From positions 1 through 58,067 of the forward strand of contig JBHIBY010000004.1 in NCBI GenBank assembly GCA_046759305.1: DNA of 58,067 bases, written 5' to 3'. Position 1 is the stretch's first letter. Each line of letters begins with the position of its first letter. Below, piece by piece: positions 54,323 through 58,067 of the stretch. The DNA comes from JADFRG01 sp046759305. GTDB lineage: Bacteria > Chloroflexota > Anaerolineae > Anaerolineales > E44-bin32. The notes under the pieces are model-generated. The model was not told the DNA's origin. It saw only the letters and a list, made by a program, of their open reading frames with translations, and did not search any database. Both the position numbers and the translations under genes were made by a program.

Positions 54323-54350
54323 ATTATAACTGGGGCGATTGCACTGTCAA
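54323..54350 (-). promoter_or_regulatory. Consensus promoter of the rpmF-fabD operon
   Basis: On the minus strand TTGACA (54345-54350), 16-bp spacer, TATAAT (54323-54328). Both hexamers are perfect, as at the cysteine operon. Confidence 0.82.
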
Positions 54351-54410
54351 GAAGCTTAAGCACAATGCTCATCTTTCGCGCCGTAAGGGAGCTCTTCATA
54401 GTGCGTTCGG

Positions 54411-54416
54411 TATAAT
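54411..54416 (+). promoter_or_regulatory. TATAAT -10 box giving a probable leaderless moaC transcript
   Basis: TATAAT ends 6 nt before the moaC GTG at 54423. No strong -35 is visible. Confidence 0.6.
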
Positions 54417-54422
54417 TCGGCG

Positions 54423-54905
54423 GTGCAATCAAAAAAGATGACCCATCTTGACGACGAGGGACGAGCCCGAATGGTAGATGTGGGTGGCAAGCCGGAGAGC
54501 GAGCGCGTGGCTATCGCCAAAGGCGTAGTTCGGGTATCGCCTGAAACTCTTACAACGGCAAGAGAAGGAAACCTCAAGAAAGGCGACCTGATCAGCGTGG
54601 CAGAGCTCGCGGGAGTCATGGCGGCCAAGAAGACCGCGGATCTCATTCCGCTCTGTCACCCCTTATCGCTTACACATATTGATGTTGAACTTGAATTCGC
54701 AGAAGACCCATCGAGGATCGAAGTGAAGGCGGAAGTCCGCACCACGGCTCACACGGGGGTGGAGATGGAAGCGCTGACCGCGGTGTCGGTGGCCTCGCTA
54801 ACTGTCTACGACATGATCAAGGGGTTAGAAAGAGGGGCGCGCATCACCGACATTCGGCTGGTTGAAAAACACGGCGGCTCTTCTGGGGATTTGGTTCTGG
54901 AGTAG
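54423..54905 (+). CDS. moaC: Cyclic pyranopterin monophosphate synthase MoaC
   Basis: 160 aa with a GTG start. Family motifs: MVDVGGKPESERVA, GNLKKGDLISVAELAGVMAAKKTADLIPLCHPLSL and TGVEMEALTAVSVASLTVYDMIKG. It turns 3',8-cyclo-GTP into cyclic pyranopterin monophosphate, the second step of molybdenum cofactor synthesis. The moaDE gene follows after 3 nt; moaA is not in the window. Confidence 0.95.
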   Translation: MQSKKMTHLDDEGRARMVDVGGKPESERVAIAKGVVRVSPETLTTAREGNLKKGDLISVAELAGVMAAKKTADLIPLCHPLSLTHIDVELEFAEDPSRIEVKAEVRTTAHTGVEMEALTAVSVASLTVYDMIKGLERGARITDIRLVEKHGGSSGDLVLE

Positions 54906-54908
54906 GTT

Positions 54909-55619
54909 TTGGAAATCGAGGTTTTGTATTTCGCGACGCTTCGGGACCTGATTGGTCAGCGGCGAGAGAAGCTGGAAGTTTCTGATGGCTCCACGATAGG
55001 CGATCTCAAGCGCGCGCTTGGGGAGCGTGGGGAGCGAGTTGCACTCGCGCTCGACACCGCCCTCTTTTCAATCAACCGAGAGTTCGCATTCATGGAAGAG
55101 GGGCTGCAGGAAGGGGATGAGGTCGCCGTATTCCCGCCGGTGAGCGGGGGAGCGCCACCAACGATCCTCAAAGTAACCGAGGACAAGCTTGATCTGGATG
55201 CCATTGTGGCATCCATCATAGGCCCCAAAACAGGGGCAGTCTGCACATTTACGGGTGTGGTGCGAGCCATAACAACGCGTGGCGATCCCCATGAAACCTC
55301 TTATCTGGAGTACGAAGCCTACGAGGCCATGGCGGAGGGTAAGCTCCGACAAGTGAGCGACGAAATCCGCGAGCGATGGCCTGCGGTTGAGGGAATCGCG
55401 ATCGTCCAGCGCCTGGGGCATCTCGAACCCGGTACACCGACTGTGCTGATTGCGTGCAGTGCAGGTCACCGCGATTCAGGCGTCTTTGAAGCTTCAAGAT
55501 ACGGTATCGATCGACTAAAGCAAATCGTGCCCATTTGGAAAAAGGAGGCCGGACCGGATGGGGAGTCTTGGATCGAAGGCGAGTATCGGCCCGAGCCTTT
55601 GGATCGTTCGACCGGATGA
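54909..55619 (+). CDS. MoaD-MoaE fused molybdopterin synthase
   Basis: 236 aa with a TTG start. Residues 1-81 are MoaD (VLYFATLRDLIGQRREKLEV...EGDEVAVFPPVSGG), with Gly80-Gly81 in the position of the free MoaD C-terminus. Residues 82-236 are MoaE, with GAVCTFTGVVR, HLEPGTPTVLIACSAGHRDSGVFEASRYGIDRLK and PIWKKE. It is the MoaX arrangement of M. tuberculosis, where cleavage after the Gly-Gly is known. Release would let MoeZ activate the MoaD part. It starts 3 nt after moaC. Confidence 0.93.
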   Translation: MEIEVLYFATLRDLIGQRREKLEVSDGSTIGDLKRALGERGERVALALDTALFSINREFAFMEEGLQEGDEVAVFPPVSGGAPPTILKVTEDKLDLDAIVASIIGPKTGAVCTFTGVVRAITTRGDPHETSYLEYEAYEAMAEGKLRQVSDEIRERWPAVEGIAIVQRLGHLEPGTPTVLIACSAGHRDSGVFEASRYGIDRLKQIVPIWKKEAGPDGESWIEGEYRPEPLDRSTG

Positions 55620-56767
55620 CTGGGAGCTCGCTGAAGGACTGGAACTGGCCCTTTCGCTGCAGCAACTGCGGAAGAGACTACCCAAATGAGGGACTACCCT
55701 ATCGCTGCTCCACTTGCGGCGGCCATTACGACCTCACAGAATCGATACGGTATTCGCCGGTGCAGGGGCGAGGCCTTGAGCGCTACATAAATTCGTTTCC
55801 CATACCCGAGCAGTCGCAGTTTTACTCCCTGGGAGAAGGCAGTACACCGCTCGTTAGCGAGGAGTCGGGCACAGGCCAGATTTACTTCAAGTGCGAGCAT
55901 CTCAACCCAACCGGCTCGTTCAAAGACCGTGGAACCGCAGTACTCGTTTCCGCACTCAAGTCGGCTGGCGTGGAGGAAGCGGTTGAGGATTCGTCTGGCA
56001 ACGCGGGCGCATCATTTGCCGCCTACGCGGCCAGGGCCGGCATAAGAGCCCGGGTCTTTGTTCCAGATTACGCCTCCGGACCGAAGCGGGCTCAGATCGA
56101 GGCCTACGGCGCAGAGTTAGTACGGATACAGGGACCGCGATCCGAAACCACGCAGGCCGTATTGCGAGCCGCAGAAGAGGGTTCGATTTACGCCAGCCAC
56201 GCATACTTGCCCCACATTGCCACGGGGATGGCTACGATCGCGTTCGAAATTGCCGAGGAGCTGGGCCAAGCTCCAGGTGCGATGGTGTTGCCGGTAGGCC
56301 AGGGGACGGTGTTACTTGGAACCTATGTGGGATTCAAAGCACTGATCGAAGCGGGTGTGACCAAGAGCATGCCGGCGCTCATAGGGGTACAGGCTCATGC
56401 GTGTGCACCGCTCTGGGCGGTGCATGTGGGTGGCTCCGCCAGATTGGGTTGGGTTCAAGAACAAGAGACCCTCGCCGAAGGAATCCGGATCGTGCAACCC
56501 TTACGGGGAGATTCTGTTCTTCATGCAGTCGAGGAGACGGGTGGAGCATTTGTAGCTGTTGAGGAAGAAGAGATCCGTCGTGGCCTGCACGAACTAGCAC
56601 GACGAGGATTTCTGGTAGAACCGACCTCCGCAGTGATCTGGCCGGCCCTTGAGAGGCTTCGCTCAGAGCTGCCGGAACCGGTGATTGCGGTGTTGACCGG
56701 TTCCGGATTCAAGGCAAATCATGCAAGTTGGCCCCGGAGCTCTCCGAGTGGGCAAGCGATCAATTAG
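55616..56767 (+). CDS. thrC: Threonine synthase
   Basis: 383 aa from ATG 55616, which overlaps the moaDE stop (ATGA). An N-terminal zinc-ribbon-like CSNC...CSTC (about 15-35) precedes a PLP fold type II enzyme: YFKCEHLNPTGSFKDRG with the PLP lysine, DSSGNAGASFAAYAA, VLPVGQGTVLLGTYVGF and VLTGSGFKAN at the end. It forms threonine from O-phosphohomoserine. A related PLP lyase with another substrate cannot be excluded. Confidence 0.85.
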   Translation: MTGSSLKDWNWPFRCSNCGRDYPNEGLPYRCSTCGGHYDLTESIRYSPVQGRGLERYINSFPIPEQSQFYSLGEGSTPLVSEESGTGQIYFKCEHLNPTGSFKDRGTAVLVSALKSAGVEEAVEDSSGNAGASFAAYAARAGIRARVFVPDYASGPKRAQIEAYGAELVRIQGPRSETTQAVLRAAEEGSIYASHAYLPHIATGMATIAFEIAEELGQAPGAMVLPVGQGTVLLGTYVGFKALIEAGVTKSMPALIGVQAHACAPLWAVHVGGSARLGWVQEQETLAEGIRIVQPLRGDSVLHAVEETGGAFVAVEEEEIRRGLHELARRGFLVEPTSAVIWPALERLRSELPEPVIAVLTGSGFKANHASWPRSSPSGQAIN

Positions 56768-56791
56768 CAAAATATGTGGCAACTTTATATA
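56764..56791 (+). promoter_or_regulatory. Candidate promoter of fabF
   Basis: TTAGCA (56764-56769), 16-bp spacer, TATATA (56786-56791), then a short leader with GTAAGGGAG as ribosome binding site before the ATG at 56816. Confidence 0.5.
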
Positions 56792-56815
56792 CATAGGTAA
56801 GGGAGTTCGCAAATA

Positions 56816-58054
56816 ATGAAACGTGTGGTAGTAACTGGAATGGGAGCCGTCAGTCCTTTGGGAAACTCCGTAGACGAGACGTGGGACAACATCGTAAATG
56901 GGGTTTCGGGCGTAGGCCCCATCACGCTCTTTGATACGGAGGATTTGCTGGTTCAGATCGCTTGTGAAGTCAAAGGATTTGATCCAGAAGATTTCATGAC
57001 GCGGCGAGAGGCCCGGCGTATCGATCGTTTCCAGCAATTCGGAATCGCGGCTGCCAATCAGGCTATCGATCAGGCCGGCGTTGAGGTGGAGCCGGACGAA
57101 GCGGACCGAGCATCTGTGATCATCTCCTCTGCTGTGGGCGGTATCCTGAGCATCGAAGAGAGCATGGAAGTCTTCATGACAAAAGGTGCACGCAGGGTGA
57201 CGCCATTCATTATCCCGATGTTTATGTCGAATGGTGCCGCGGGGTTGGTCTCGATCAATAACGGATTCAAGGGACCGACTTTTTCAATAGCTTCTGCATG
57301 CGCTTCCGGTTCCGACGCAATCGGCCAGGCCGCGCAGATGATCCGAGCCAGTGTAATTGATGTCGCGGTAGCTGGAGGATCCGACGCGACGATCAGTCGT
57401 ATCGGTGTGAGTGGATTTGATCGATTGAACGCCATGTCGCGCCGCAATGAGGATTACCACACAACTCCCGCCCCGTTTGATAAAGACCGAGACGGACTTG
57501 TCATGGGTGAAGGGGCGGCAGCGATCGTATTGGAGGATTTTGATCGGGCGAGGGATAGAGGCGCCGAAATATTCGCGGAGTTGGTAGGATACAGCTCGAC
57601 TTCGGACTCCTACCACATTACTGCGCCGGCGGAGAACGGTGAGGGAGGCGCGGCGGCGATGGCCGGGGCCATAGAGATGGCCGGTGTATCTCCGGATCAA
57701 GTGGACTATATCAGCGCTCACGGCACTGCCACACCGTTGAACGATCTGTCCGAGACGCGCGCGATCAAAGCTGCCTTCGGCGAAGCAGCCTACGACATCC
57801 CGGTGTCTTCGACAAAATCGATGACCGGACACATGATGGGAGCCACTGGAGCGCTCGAAGCGATCTTCTGTATCCTGTCTATCCGTGACAACGTCATACC
57901 GCCCACCATCCACTACCGCACGGCCGATCCCGAATGCGACCTCGATTATGTGCCAAACGAAGCCCGCCAGGGCAATGTTGATGTCGCAATCAGCAACGCC
58001 TTCGGTTTCGGTGGCCACAATGCGGTTCTAGCTTTTCAAGCCTTCTCAAGCTAA
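56816..58054 (+). CDS. fabF: Beta-ketoacyl-ACP synthase II
   Basis: 412 aa. Catalytic Cys in SIASACASGSDAIG, His in YISAHGTATPLND and His in SMTGHMMGATGA, the Cys-His-His triad of condensing enzymes. MKRVVVTGMGAVSPLGN is a typical FabF start. It elongates acyl-ACP in fatty acid synthesis. The gene is complete, with its stop 13 nt before the window edge. Confidence 0.96.
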   Translation: MKRVVVTGMGAVSPLGNSVDETWDNIVNGVSGVGPITLFDTEDLLVQIACEVKGFDPEDFMTRREARRIDRFQQFGIAAANQAIDQAGVEVEPDEADRASVIISSAVGGILSIEESMEVFMTKGARRVTPFIIPMFMSNGAAGLVSINNGFKGPTFSIASACASGSDAIGQAAQMIRASVIDVAVAGGSDATISRIGVSGFDRLNAMSRRNEDYHTTPAPFDKDRDGLVMGEGAAAIVLEDFDRARDRGAEIFAELVGYSSTSDSYHITAPAENGEGGAAAMAGAIEMAGVSPDQVDYISAHGTATPLNDLSETRAIKAAFGEAAYDIPVSSTKSMTGHMMGATGALEAIFCILSIRDNVIPPTIHYRTADPECDLDYVPNEARQGNVDVAISNAFGFGGHNAVLAFQAFSS

Positions 58055-58067
58055 AATCCCGCCCCGT

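Noticed and set aside
54265..54432. 56-residue extension of bL32
   Set aside because: It spans a perfect promoter on the same strand; bL32 homologues start at MPxxKRR.

Overview
The window (about 58 kb, moderately GC-rich, gene-dense, mixed strands) looks like chromosomal DNA from a Chloroflexota bacterium, most likely an uncultured Anaerolineae-type lineage. This rests on gene content, not on any search: many Thr/Pro-rich lipoproteins, L,D-transpeptidases, a very large SecA with a basic tail, a DHH-CBS-CCA-adding fusion, a tandem-HTH XRE regulator and a MoaD-MoaE fusion. Almost all genes are intact. The only mobile-element traces are a possible serine-recombinase C-terminus cut by the left edge and a tyrosine-recombinase homologue that has lost its catalytic residues.

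Layout. 1-255: end of a possible recombinase. 323-4310 (minus): a five-gene cysteine/sulfur-carrier operon (cysM, a JAMM protease mec, a CysO-like domain fused to membrane DUF4395, a membrane thioredoxin, moeZ) behind a consensus promoter and a leader with a strong intrinsic terminator and a competing pairing. 4421-8849 (plus): cell-wall amidase, two L,D-transpeptidases, a hypothetical gene and a thioredoxin-TPR chaperone. 8910-12700: amino-acid permease with two UspA-like domains, a CBM9-like lipoprotein and tRNA-Leu(UAA). 12854-18814 (plus): secA, adenosine deaminase, MBL hydrolase. 18774-23578: acidic membrane protein, mutM, comEA, cobalamin adenosyltransferase, and a GNAT/TPR/XRE operon. 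23694-27376: OmpR-type regulator, two histidine kinases (one with an MshEN-like domain) and a divergent receiver protein. 27431-33080: DUF503, lipM, a solute-binding lipoprotein, DHH-CBS-CCA-adding fusion, GNAT. 33278-37910: three tandem LysM-M23 lipoprotein paralogues. 38223-45545: nusA-ylxR-infB-rbfA-nrnA-truB-ribF, the classic translation/RNA operon but without rimP. 45594-49115: orphan DNA methyltransferase, era, DUF47 protein, inactive tyrosine recombinase. 49268-54264 (minus): LCP protein with a degenerate histidine kinase, then rpmF-fabD-flippase-like protein. 54423-58054 (plus): moaC, moaDE, threonine synthase, fabF.

The most unusual part is the cysteine operon. It matches the Mycobacterium CysM-Mec-CysO-MoeZ pathway, in which a ubiquitin-like carrier thiocarboxylate donates sulfur and a JAMM protease releases cysteine. 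Here the carrier's Gly-Gly is internal, followed directly by a membrane domain with a CxxC motif. The same window carries a MoaD-MoaE fusion with the same internal Gly-Gly problem. The leader upstream of cysM has the architecture of an attenuator or riboswitch, and I could not assign it to a known class.

Promoters are easy to see: TTGACA/TATAAT-like pairs with 16-17 bp spacing, or TGCTATAAT extended -10 boxes. Several -10 boxes lie only 6-8 nt upstream of the start codon (mutM, lipM, cobalamin adenosyltransferase, era, moaC), so leaderless mRNAs are probably common here.
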